Source of the DNA: a virus
Length of the DNA stretch: 64,000 nucleotides
Virus record (IMG/VR): IMGVR_UViG_3300010370_000029
Coordinates: 1-64,000 of that record
Direction: 5' to 3' (one strand)
The notes under the pieces were generated by a model, which saw only the letters and a list, made by a program, of their open reading frames with translations, did not search any database and was not told the origin of the DNA. Within the stretch, counting starts at the first letter, position 1. Each line of letters starts with the position of its first letter. Below are positions 10,062 through 18,081 of the stretch, piece by piece. The position numbers and the translations under genes are program-made.

Positions 10062-10304
10062 ATGAGATTTTATCCATTTGGGTCGGGTTCAGCAAATTTA
10101 CAATCCGTATTAACTGCTTCGTATGCTAGTTATGCAGCAACAGCGAGTGCAGCTATACGAGTTTATACGGCATCGAAAGCTATTACAGGCGTGGCTGGTG
10201 TAAATGGTTCTGATGGGATTTGTATATATGTACAAGGACCACAAGGAGCAACCGGTAGTAAAGGACCAACGGGAGCACCCGGTGGTATTTCCGACGCTTT
10301 CTAG
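10062..10304 (+). CDS. Small collagen-like virion protein 1
   Basis: 80 residues. The start at 10062 is chosen because it lies right after the preceding stop codon (TAATATG) and yields an N-terminus MRFYPFGSGSANL matching its neighbours. It has an ASYASYAATASAA segment as in the big fibre, then a short collagen-like tail (GPQGATGSKGPTGAPGG). It is the first of three tandem relatives. Confidence 0.6.
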   Translation: MRFYPFGSGSANLQSVLTASYASYAATASAAIRVYTASKAITGVAGVNGSDGICIYVQGPQGATGSKGPTGAPGGISDAF

Positions 10305-10312
10305 GATTATTT

Positions 10313-10843
10313 ATGCAATTTTTTCCTCATAATGTACCAATAAGCATTACCAATACCGCGGTAAGTGCAAGCTTAACACAAACGGCACAGTTTTTATATA
10401 ATTTAGGTACCATAGCAATTAATACCGCGAGTTTGGCACTTAATATTTCTGGGTCTACTGGTGCTAGTGGGTCGAACTATACCAAGACGGGTGCAACGGG
10501 TCCACAAGGATCGACCGGCCCATCTGGATATCGTGGAAATAGTGTGTATCTGTTATCTATAGCCAGAAGTACGGGGTCTAATACTGTGTGCTACACCACA
10601 GACGCTCTTGGTACCGCTACATTTAATGGGGTAAATTATACTTGTAATTACGGATTTGCACAAACCTATTACGCCAATGCGAGTTCATTAACGAACGGAG
10701 TAGTATTATATTATGATTCATCATGTTCATCACTCGCAGTTAACCTATCAAGTTTATCAGACCCAACAAGTAACGCGATATTCAATACCGATGGCGCTGG
10801 AACTATCACTCTCACCGGCAACACTTGCGCGAGCAGCATCTAA
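10313..10843 (+). CDS. Small collagen-like virion protein 2
   Basis: 176 residues, ATG after AGGATT. N-terminus MQFFPHN resembles the adjacent proteins. It holds one short Gly-X-Y stretch (GATGPQGSTGPSGYRG, about residues 59-74) followed by a roughly 100-residue Ser/Thr-rich domain with several cysteines. The stop codon overlaps the next start (TAATG). A minor fibre or decoration protein is likely. Confidence 0.55.
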   Translation: MQFFPHNVPISITNTAVSASLTQTAQFLYNLGTIAINTASLALNISGSTGASGSNYTKTGATGPQGSTGPSGYRGNSVYLLSIARSTGSNTVCYTTDALGTATFNGVNYTCNYGFAQTYYANASSLTNGVVLYYDSSCSSLAVNLSSLSDPTSNAIFNTDGAGTITLTGNTCASSI

Positions 10844-11295
10844 TGTCATATTATTTTCCATTTGGTAATTCAAGTTTAGTGGTAAACACAAACGTTAGTT
10901 ATTCGATATCTGCGGTTACGGCAAGTAGACCACAATTTGCATCGATTGTTGTTCCAACAGCGTCTTTCGTAACATCAGTCATTAATGCACCAGCAAGTGG
11001 TACGACCGGTGTTCACAAATCTGCGTCAGACTGTACAAGTACTTCGCCTGTCGGCGCCCAAGGGGTAACCGGTCAACAAGGTGATATGGGTAGTAGTTAT
11101 ACCGTGTGTCCTCCCGGAACAAAAGAATGTCCTGGATTATTTACTTCATTATCTTTGTTTGTTAACCCAAACAGAGCGTCTGGTTCTCAATTCAGTATCG
11201 TATGTATTGAAACTGCTGGGTATGTATACTCAAGCGTAGGATGTCCAGATTATTTACCAACATCATCAAATCCAAACATCCCTGCTATTCCATAA
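10843..11295 (+). CDS. Small virion protein 3 (collagen-like remnant)
   Basis: 150 residues, starting MSYYFPFGNSSLV at the ATG that overlaps the previous stop codon. An in-frame TTG lies 18 bases upstream, but the overlapping ATG gives the N-terminus conserved among the three tandem proteins. Only a brief collagen-like piece is left (GAQGVTGQQGDMG). Its C-terminal half has Cys pairs (VCPPGTKECPG) that could form disulphides. Confidence 0.55.
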   Translation: MSYYFPFGNSSLVVNTNVSYSISAVTASRPQFASIVVPTASFVTSVINAPASGTTGVHKSASDCTSTSPVGAQGVTGQQGDMGSSYTVCPPGTKECPGLFTSLSLFVNPNRASGSQFSIVCIETAGYVYSSVGCPDYLPTSSNPNIPAIP

Positions 11296-11297
11296 CC

Positions 11298-11326
11298 TTG
11301 ACAAATATTAAACGGCATTTTAAATT
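11298..11326 (+). promoter_or_regulatory. Candidate sigma70-type promoter
   Basis: TTGACA at 11298-11303, a 17-base spacer and TAAATT at 11321-11326. The -35 is perfect and the -10 has 4 of 6 consensus bases. It would serve the helicase pair at 11352/11548. Confidence 0.5.
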
Positions 11327-11351
11327 TTATTAAACACCATAGGTAGATATT

Positions 11352-11567
11352 ATGACAGCAACGGTTCCAGTTCCATTGGCATTACGCCATTTAATTGAAA
11401 GTAACAACCAATTATTGAAAACGTATCAACAAGAGTTGACCACCAAAGTAGTGGTCGCTAACGAAGAAATGATGCGGCTATTAGGATTAGACGCCAACGA
11501 TGGGTGGAGATTAGACGTAGATACATTCACATACGTCAAGGTCGAAGATGGTACATCCGTCAGCTGA
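11352..11567 (+). CDS. Small protein coupled to the helicase
   Basis: 71 residues, mostly alpha-helical and charged, starting MTATVPVPLALRHL. It overlaps the helicase start by 20 bases, so the two are translationally coupled. I do not recognise a family; it ends in a short WRLDVDTFTYVKVED strand segment. Confidence 0.55.
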   Translation: MTATVPVPLALRHLIESNNQLLKTYQQELTTKVVVANEEMMRLLGLDANDGWRLDVDTFTYVKVEDGTSVS

Positions 11568-13437
11568 TACCGCAATACTTACGTGGGGAAAATTCAAGGG
11601 ATATTCGCTTTCGACTGTTTATTATCGAAATCAATCATATCTCCAATGGATGACCACCACGATTGGGATTCCCGAAGTCTGGAAAGAAGCAGCCAAACTG
11701 GTATTGGCTGGTGAAGACATTTCCCATTTAAAGATTGCCCGTACCACGCAAACTCCCGCGGTAGAAAAGCCCCAAACATCAACATCAGTTCAAGTCACCG
11801 TTACGTTAGTTGATAGTAAAACGGGGGCTGTCGCTATGCCATATAATCCACCCTTGATGGAACGTTTCAAGTACGAAGTAGACGGTCGTAAGTGGAATGG
11901 GGAAAATAAAACGTGGGAGTTTCCAGCAGTTCATCTTCCGAAAGTGTTTAAGGTCTTTGGCGAAGAAAATATCCAATGTGATGAGAAAGTCTTGAAGTTA
12001 CTGGAAAAGCTCAAAGACCGTCGAGAAGATTTAGACGAGATTCGGGTCAAAGAAGATATTGATTTCAGTATCAAGGGGATGCAACTCCAACTCTACCCAT
12101 ATCAGAAAGTCGGTGTCACGTTCGTTGAACGAGCCGACGGCCGGTGTCTGATTGCCGATGCACCTGGGTTGGGTAAGACTGCACAAGCAATTGGATTTGC
12201 CCAACACAAGAACCTTAAGACGGTCATCGTTTGCCCACTCTCCGTCGTGGTTAACTGGAAGCGTGAAATCAAGAAGTTTACTGGAAAGGATGCAACCATC
12301 TGGGACAGTAAGAGTTACGATGGAAAACTCTCCAATCAGTTCCATATCGTCCACTATGACGCCGTGGGTAAGGTTGTTGGTGACTTACGAAAGCAAGAAT
12401 TTGAACTACTGGTCTGTGACGAAGCAACCTATCTCAAGAACCGACAAACCATCCGAGCAAAGAGTATTCTGGGTTCGTATAAAGAACGACGTAAATATCC
12501 AGGCATCAAAACGAAGTACTGCCTATTCCTTACTGGTACTCCTGTGATGTCTCGTCCAATCGAAGCGTTCGCTTTGTTGAACTTCCCTGACAAAGAACGT
12601 TTCAATAATTTCTTCCATTTTACCCAGCGGTACGGGGGATGGAAGGGAGAAGCACCCCGCAATCTCCAAGACCTCCACGACCGCACGAAAGATTTGGTTA
12701 TTCGTCGCAAGAAGGAACAGATTCTTACTGAACTTCCAGCAAAACAACGAAATGACCTATACGTTGAGTTGACAAAGGACGAACAGAAACAATATAAGGA
12801 ATTACTACGAGAAGTCTTTGGTCGGTGGAAGGTAGAGAAACCTACCATCGGTCACATGCCGAAACTTCAAAACTTCTTGATTGAAAAGAAGATTCCACGG
12901 TTAGTAGAAATGGTGGATGAATTCTTGGATAACGATAAACCGATCCTTATTTTCAGTAATTATATTGCTCCGCTTAAGTTCTTGGCTGAGCAGTATGGGG
13001 ACAAGGCAGCACTTTTAACGGGTGAGATGAACAGTAAGGAACGTCAAGTCACAATTGACCGATTGACCAAGGGTGAAGCAAAAGTAGGGTTGTTTAGCCT
13101 TATGGCGGCAGGTATGGGTATTGACGGACTCCAACATCAGATAGATACCGTGGTATTTTTGAACTGTGATTGGGTTCCAGCAAACCACGAACAAGCTGAG
13201 GACAGAACCCACCGTATCGGTCAAAAAGGACAAGTTCAAGTTTATTATATGTTATGTGCCGATACCATCGATGAATATATGCGTGATATCCTCAAAGAGA
13301 AACAGCAGGTGGCAGACTTAGTGGTGGATGGGGCGTTAGTCACTCCTGAACGTTCTAAGTCCTATTTTAAGGAATTTGTGAAGAAAATTAATAGTGTTTA
13401 TAAGCAAGATATTTCCACTCAAAATATAGAAGATTAA
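11548..13437 (+). CDS. SNF2-family helicase, SMARCAL1-like
   Basis: 629 residues. Domains in order: an N-terminal GKFKGYSLSTVYYRNQSYLQW module (residues 10-35), similar to small domains found on phage/bacterial exonucleases; a HARP-like segment (about 85-135, ERFKYEVDGRKWNGENKTWEF); an SNF2 ATPase core with APGLGKT (Walker A, about 203-209) and CDEA (Walker B, about 290); and a helicase C-terminal half ending in RTHRIGQK (about 554-561). HARP plus SNF2 is the architecture of annealing helicases that remodel forks. It may replace T4 UvsW in recombination-dependent replication (inference). Confidence 0.85.
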   Translation: MVHPSADTAILTWGKFKGYSLSTVYYRNQSYLQWMTTTIGIPEVWKEAAKLVLAGEDISHLKIARTTQTPAVEKPQTSTSVQVTVTLVDSKTGAVAMPYNPPLMERFKYEVDGRKWNGENKTWEFPAVHLPKVFKVFGEENIQCDEKVLKLLEKLKDRREDLDEIRVKEDIDFSIKGMQLQLYPYQKVGVTFVERADGRCLIADAPGLGKTAQAIGFAQHKNLKTVIVCPLSVVVNWKREIKKFTGKDATIWDSKSYDGKLSNQFHIVHYDAVGKVVGDLRKQEFELLVCDEATYLKNRQTIRAKSILGSYKERRKYPGIKTKYCLFLTGTPVMSRPIEAFALLNFPDKERFNNFFHFTQRYGGWKGEAPRNLQDLHDRTKDLVIRRKKEQILTELPAKQRNDLYVELTKDEQKQYKELLREVFGRWKVEKPTIGHMPKLQNFLIEKKIPRLVEMVDEFLDNDKPILIFSNYIAPLKFLAEQYGDKAALLTGEMNSKERQVTIDRLTKGEAKVGLFSLMAAGMGIDGLQHQIDTVVFLNCDWVPANHEQAEDRTHRIGQKGQVQVYYMLCADTIDEYMRDILKEKQQVADLVVDGALVTPERSKSYFKEFVKKINSVYKQDISTQNIED

Positions 13438-13445
13438 TATTTATA
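13438..13445 (+). promoter_or_regulatory. Candidate late promoter (TATTTATA)
   Basis: TATTTATA overlapping the end of the helicase gene, 35 bases before the baseplate/tail operon start, followed by TAGGTGGTA. Confidence 0.4.
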
Positions 13446-13480
13446 TAGGTGGTAAAACCAAATAGTTTAAGGAGTTATTT

Positions 13481-14227
13481 ATGGCAGAATATAGTTTCCC
13501 GACAGAAACGATAGACCTCCCAAGTGGTGGAAAACTCTATCCAGAGGGAAGCCCGTTACGGAGTGGGACCATTGATATCAAGTATATGACCGCTAAGGAA
13601 GAAGATATCTTGACTTCAACCAATCTCATTCAGAAAGGCGTGGTAATTGATAAGTTGATGGAAAGTTTGATTGTTACCAAGGGTGTAAAACCCGATGATT
13701 TATTGGTCGGGGATTTAAACGCAGTAATGGTTGCGGCTCGTATCCTTGGGTATGGAAAAGACTATCCAATTCAACTATTATGTTCATCTTGTGGTAAGAA
13801 GGTTGACCACGTGGTAGACCTTTCAAAATTAGATATGGTTACTCCAGAAAGTGACTCGGCAAACGGCGAACATACGTTTGTATTACCCACTGGAATTAGT
13901 ATTACCTTTAAGTTATTGACCCGCGGCGATGAAAAAAATATTCAAGCTGAGGTAGAATCCTTAAAGAAAATTAATGGGGCTATTGAAGGTGACACATCGA
14001 CCCGATTAAAGTACATTATTACCTCAGTCAATGGTAATCGGGACAAGAAAAGTATCAGAGAGTTTGCAGATGCAATGATTCTCCGTGATATTCGGGCACT
14101 TCGTGAACAAATGAAAAAGGTTTCGCCTGATGTAGATTTTAATTTAAATATTACGTGTTCTCAATGTGACACTACTACCGCAGCGAGGATGCCCATTGGG
14201 GCAACCTTTTTTTGGCCTGACTTCTGA
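13481..14227 (+). CDS. 26: gp26-like baseplate hub assembly protein / tail chaperone
   Basis: 248 residues, ATG after AAGGAG. It resembles T4-type gp26: N-terminal FPTETIDLPSGGKLYPEGSPL, YMTAKEEDIL, and a Cys-pair element CSSCGKK (about 107) followed by a second pair CSQCD (about 225) that may bind zinc. The last codons run through seven consecutive T bases (14207-14213), and the +1 frame then continues for another 67 codons directly before the tape measure gene. Gene position matches that of the tail assembly chaperones (G/GT) of other long-tailed phages. Confidence 0.75.
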   Translation: MAEYSFPTETIDLPSGGKLYPEGSPLRSGTIDIKYMTAKEEDILTSTNLIQKGVVIDKLMESLIVTKGVKPDDLLVGDLNAVMVAARILGYGKDYPIQLLCSSCGKKVDHVVDLSKLDMVTPESDSANGEHTFVLPTGISITFKLLTRGDEKNIQAEVESLKKINGAIEGDTSTRLKYIITSVNGNRDKKSIREFADAMILRDIRALREQMKKVSPDVDFNLNITCSQCDTTTAARMPIGATFFWPDF

Positions 14228-14417
14228 GAACAAGGTTCAAATACATAAAATGTTGTTTACATTAGCATATTATAGTAATGGTGCGTTTAACTTTGAACAA
14301 GTCTATAATATGCCGGTTTACTTACGAAACTTCTATATGAAGCAACTAGAAGAAACAAAAGAAAAAGAAGCAGATTTGGTCAAGTCAAACCAACGTAGTA
14401 AACCTTCCAAGAGATAA
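14166..14417 (+). CDS. Frame downstream of gp26 (possible frameshift extension)
   Basis: This frame is open from GTG 14166 to 14417, in +1 relative to gp26. The first in-frame ATG (14250) has no good ribosome binding site, unlike nearly every other gene here. The conserved-looking part is KMLFTLAYYSNGAFN and VYNMPVYLRNFYMKQL. It could be made as a gp26 fusion by slippage on T7 at 14207-14213, or as a separate 55-residue protein from 14250. It ends three bases before the tape measure start. Confidence 0.55.
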   Translation: MTLLPQRGCPLGQPFFGLTSENKVQIHKMLFTLAYYSNGAFNFEQVYNMPVYLRNFYMKQLEETKEKEADLVKSNQRSKPSKR

Positions 14418-14420
14418 TCT

Positions 14421-15875
14421 ATGGCAACCCCAACCCAAGAAGATTTTTCATCATTAAGCAGTGCGATAGCCTCATTAACAGAAGCACTTGGTAAAGGCCA
14501 AGAGAATACTGCTGCGGGTACTAAGATATCGCCAGAGTTTAAGAAAAATTTGATTGGACTGGGTACTGAACTATTAAAGGTAGCCGATGCTGGAAGAAAA
14601 TTCGGTCAAACCATCGGAGTGTCCGCTACTTCAGGAATAGAATTAGAACTTAAGAATCGTGCACAGGCCGTTCGACAAATTATTAGTTTAGAAGCAAATC
14701 GCGCAGCGTCACTCAGTCAAATTCAAGCAGTTGAAAAATCTCTAGCAGACACCTTCATTGGTGTACGCGACGGATTTAAATTCAGTGCACAAGGTGCAGC
14801 ACAACTTGCAAGTAATTTAAAAGGTGGATTCGGGTCAGAATTTGAATTAACTGGTGAATCGCTAAGAGCATTGACTGTTATCGGGGCAACCACCACAGAA
14901 CAATTTACTGCGTTTCGTCAAGCGACCGGTCGAGCAAGTTTGTCGTCTAATCAACTTGCTACTATTGTTAATAAAAATTCCTTATCATTTTTATTATATG
15001 GAAATAGATTTGCCAAGGCAGCAGCAGATGCAGAAAAGATTGGAATCAGTTTGGCATCTATTCAATCAGCTCAAGCGGGATTGGTTACCAATTTAGAAGG
15101 AACGATTGATACCGTAGCCCAATTAAATCAATTGGGTGGGCAAATTGATTTTGGCACCTTAACTCGAATTGCAGAACAAGAAGGACCAGATGCGTTACTA
15201 GCTTACCTTAGAGCAACAGTTCCATCAGAATTTTTTAAGAGCACCAGCTTCCGTGCTTTGTTTGAACAGTTAGGAGTATCGTCTGAACAATTACTCCGAG
15301 CTGGTCAAGTACGTACTACTGCTGATAATTTAGACTCACAGCTAAGCCAACTAGGAACTAACGCTACGGCGACTTCCAAAGCACTAGCGGCGTTGTCTTC
15401 CGCAGCTAATGCGGTTAATTCAAGTTTTGGTGGTTTAGCAAAGCAAATAGTGGCTTCTGCGGCAGGTACTGCCATTGGTGGTGGAGCATTAAAAGGTTTA
15501 GGAAAGGCATTAGGTGGTACGGTTGCTGCGTTCGCCGCACCGGAAATTGCAGCAGTCGCAGCCACCGCAGCGGTAGGGTACGGTCTATACAGTCTATTCA
15601 AGGGAGATGATGTAATCTCTGGGTACGGTGAACGTACCTTGGTAACTCCAACCGGCGCGGTAGCATTGAACAATAATGATACGGTATTGGCAGGAACTCG
15701 CTTGATGTCCCAAGGAGCACTGCAACCGGGTGACACCTCAGAGTTGAATAGAAAAGTTGACACATTAATCGCTACATTACAAAACGCAAATACTACGATT
15801 AATATTGACGGTACAATGAGAACGGTTCCTCGTATGAGTTTGGTTGGTGTGTACTCACGTAATGAGAGAGCATAA
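14421..15875 (+). CDS. Putative tail tape measure protein
   Basis: 484 residues, largely alpha-helical with long heptad-like Ala/Gln/Leu-rich stretches. A glycine/alanine-rich hydrophobic segment lies at about 345-395 (KQIVASAAGTAIGGGALKGL, then AAVGYGLYSLF). Near the C-terminus GYGERTLVTPTGAVALN-NDT precedes a short coiled coil. The position right after gp26 and its frameshift-like extension and before the tube/baseplate genes supports a tape measure role (T4 gp29 place). It is shorter than many myovirus tape measures. Confidence 0.6.
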   Translation: MATPTQEDFSSLSSAIASLTEALGKGQENTAAGTKISPEFKKNLIGLGTELLKVADAGRKFGQTIGVSATSGIELELKNRAQAVRQIISLEANRAASLSQIQAVEKSLADTFIGVRDGFKFSAQGAAQLASNLKGGFGSEFELTGESLRALTVIGATTTEQFTAFRQATGRASLSSNQLATIVNKNSLSFLLYGNRFAKAAADAEKIGISLASIQSAQAGLVTNLEGTIDTVAQLNQLGGQIDFGTLTRIAEQEGPDALLAYLRATVPSEFFKSTSFRALFEQLGVSSEQLLRAGQVRTTADNLDSQLSQLGTNATATSKALAALSSAANAVNSSFGGLAKQIVASAAGTAIGGGALKGLGKALGGTVAAFAAPEIAAVAATAAVGYGLYSLFKGDDVISGYGERTLVTPTGAVALNNNDTVLAGTRLMSQGALQPGDTSELNRKVDTLIATLQNANTTINIDGTMRTVPRMSLVGVYSRNERA

Positions 15876-15877
15876 TT

Positions 15878-17821
15878 ATGGCATTTACGACATTAGCTGA
15901 TCGGTTTGCCCAATCGTCGCAAGAAATATACGGGAAGTTCGCTACTCGGCAAACTCCTGATGGGCAACCGTACATCAGTATTCTTCCAGATACCGCTGAT
16001 TCTCGTAGTAGAATTAAAAGCGATAGCCAATCTGTTCCTGTGGTGTCTACTCAACGTGATGTTACAAGAGTTAGTAGATTTTTAAAATCGTCCGATGGAC
16101 TTCTTTTTATTGCTAAACAAACGTTGTTGCAAACTGGTAATACGTTCGTCAATACGAAACTATTCAATCCTGCCTCGGTACTATTAAATACTGTTCCGTT
16201 CGTGCACGCTCGTCGTCATATTGTAACGTCCGCAATAGTACCAAATCCATCAGGACTACTTCAAAATAGTACTGTGTCGGACACCGCGGGTCGTATTAAA
16301 ATTATTACCACAGGCGGTCCAACATTACCTTCACTTTCTCTACGGTCATTTGTATCTACACAATTAAAGAAAGCAGCAAATACGATTATCCCATTTCCAC
16401 AAAATTATTTGACATCTAGACCAGAATATAGAACATTTGGTTATACTGGAGGTACTTTAACACCTAAATCATCCGGTCCAGTTATCGTGGACCCCCAGCC
16501 ATTAAGTTCACGTGGATTGCCAAGATTATCTACCACGGCTACGGTTAAAAGTATTGTACAAAAGAAAGTAACTACTACGCTTACTGGGTTAGCAACCAGT
16601 GTAATACGTAAATTGGGCGGTCGTATACAAGTTCCGGCGGCATTGAAGGAACCAGAAAAGATTCCAGATTTTGTTAGAGCAGCGGAACAGTTTAGAGACA
16701 ATCAACTAAAAAGAACTAAAGATAGATTTAATAGTAAGTTCTTTGCCGAAAAGCAATTTTATCAACAAAACATAGCTACCTCGGTGGTAGAAACCAGTGG
16801 TATAAATCCTGTAATTAATGGAAGTGCTGGCTCAGTCCTTGACCCATTGAATATTGGATTGGATGGTTCTGCTGATGCGGGGACGGAACAAGGAAAAACT
16901 GATAGAATAGGGTACGGTGGTATAAACACCAAGCACGAAGGTAAAGGCGTTGACATTATAAGATTCGTATTCACAGACAGTAACGATAATAATGTACAGT
17001 TCAGAGCATTTATTTCTCAATTAAAAGAATCAACAAAGACTGAATTCAATGAACAACGATACGTTGGTCGTACTGAACGATTTGTAACGTATGGAGGTGC
17101 AAAGCGGTCAGTAAGTATGAATTTTAATATCGCTGCGTTCTCACAAAAAGAATTAATTAATGCATGGACAAAGGTAAACTTTCTTACGGGATTGGCGTTC
17201 CCAGCAGATGTATCCGAAAGTGGATTTATGGTTCCTCCATTATTTAAGATTACCGTGGGTGGTATTTATGATAATCAACCGTGTTACATCGAAACACTAG
17301 ATTTTGATTTTATAGATGAAAATATTACATTTGACGTTGATAGAGAAGTATCACAAACTATTAATGTAACTATGACAATATCGCTACTCGAAAAACGTAG
17401 TAAGTTCTATAATAGTCCATTCTACAAGATTACAGAAGATTTACCAGCATATTATTCAGCAAGACTAGCATCAACTGTGCCGATTAGATCTAATAATGTA
17501 GTTGATGCCGCGGTAAAGGAAGCCGCACGTAGAGGAGTTACAAGAGTAGAATTATCACTCCGAGACAGAGTTCGATTTGCGACCTCAGCTGTTGTAAGCG
17601 GGAACCTCCGTGCACCAGAAAGTGTTCTCCGTATACCGGCTCCTAGACAAATTCCGTTACCTAATAACACTGAAGTGCAGAAGATAAAGTCTGCACTCAG
17701 ACAATATGAGAGAACCGAGACAGATGCTAATTTTGTGCGTATTGCGGCAGCTGCATTTTGTCAAGACGCTGGGGAAGATAAAGACGCATGTATAAACAAT
17801 TATTTGTCTGGAGGAAACTAA
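15878..17821 (+). CDS. gp48-like baseplate/tail tube cap protein
   Basis: 647 residues. The central/C-terminal part (about 360-530) has the look of a tail-tube-fold domain: IIRFVFTDSND, RTERFVTYGGAKRSVSMNFNI, NFLTGLAFP, and a final domain with VTMTISLLEKRSKFYNSPF. The N-terminal 300 residues are basic and low in recognisable motifs. It lies between the tape measure and a LysM-domain protein, matching the gp48/gp54 place in T4-type genomes. Exact equivalence is uncertain. Confidence 0.55.
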   Translation: MAFTTLADRFAQSSQEIYGKFATRQTPDGQPYISILPDTADSRSRIKSDSQSVPVVSTQRDVTRVSRFLKSSDGLLFIAKQTLLQTGNTFVNTKLFNPASVLLNTVPFVHARRHIVTSAIVPNPSGLLQNSTVSDTAGRIKIITTGGPTLPSLSLRSFVSTQLKKAANTIIPFPQNYLTSRPEYRTFGYTGGTLTPKSSGPVIVDPQPLSSRGLPRLSTTATVKSIVQKKVTTTLTGLATSVIRKLGGRIQVPAALKEPEKIPDFVRAAEQFRDNQLKRTKDRFNSKFFAEKQFYQQNIATSVVETSGINPVINGSAGSVLDPLNIGLDGSADAGTEQGKTDRIGYGGINTKHEGKGVDIIRFVFTDSNDNNVQFRAFISQLKESTKTEFNEQRYVGRTERFVTYGGAKRSVSMNFNIAAFSQKELINAWTKVNFLTGLAFPADVSESGFMVPPLFKITVGGIYDNQPCYIETLDFDFIDENITFDVDREVSQTINVTMTISLLEKRSKFYNSPFYKITEDLPAYYSARLASTVPIRSNNVVDAAVKEAARRGVTRVELSLRDRVRFATSAVVSGNLRAPESVLRIPAPRQIPLPNNTEVQKIKSALRQYERTETDANFVRIAAAAFCQDAGEDKDACINNYLSGGN

Positions 17822-17822
17822 A

Positions 17823-18080
17823 ATGGATAGATACGTTAAACCGCTATCGGTTGACTCCTCAAAGAAAATTCCGTATTATACCACGGAATTGACCAAAGCT
17901 ATTCCTTTAGAAGATATTCCATTTTATTATATCGTCCAAGAAGGTGATAGACTTGATAGTATCTCTAATAGATTTTACAAAACACCTGATAACTGGTGGG
18001 TCATCGCTAAAGCAAATTTGTTAGTAAATGGAAGCTTAGCGGTACAGCCAGGAACTAGTTTATTTATTCCAAATATTTAA
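17823..18080 (+). CDS. LysM-domain baseplate protein (gp53/tail protein X-like)
   Basis: 85 residues. One LysM repeat covers residues about 37-85: YYIVQEGDRLDSISNRFYKTPDNWW followed by IAKAN and PGTSLFIP. Small LysM proteins sit between tape measure and hub genes in many myoviruses (P2 gpX; the LysM part of T4 gp53) and join the tail tube to the baseplate. It starts one base after the previous stop codon. Confidence 0.75.
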   Translation: MDRYVKPLSVDSSKKIPYYTTELTKAIPLEDIPFYYIVQEGDRLDSISNRFYKTPDNWWVIAKANLLVNGSLAVQPGTSLFIPNI

Positions 18081-18081
18081 T

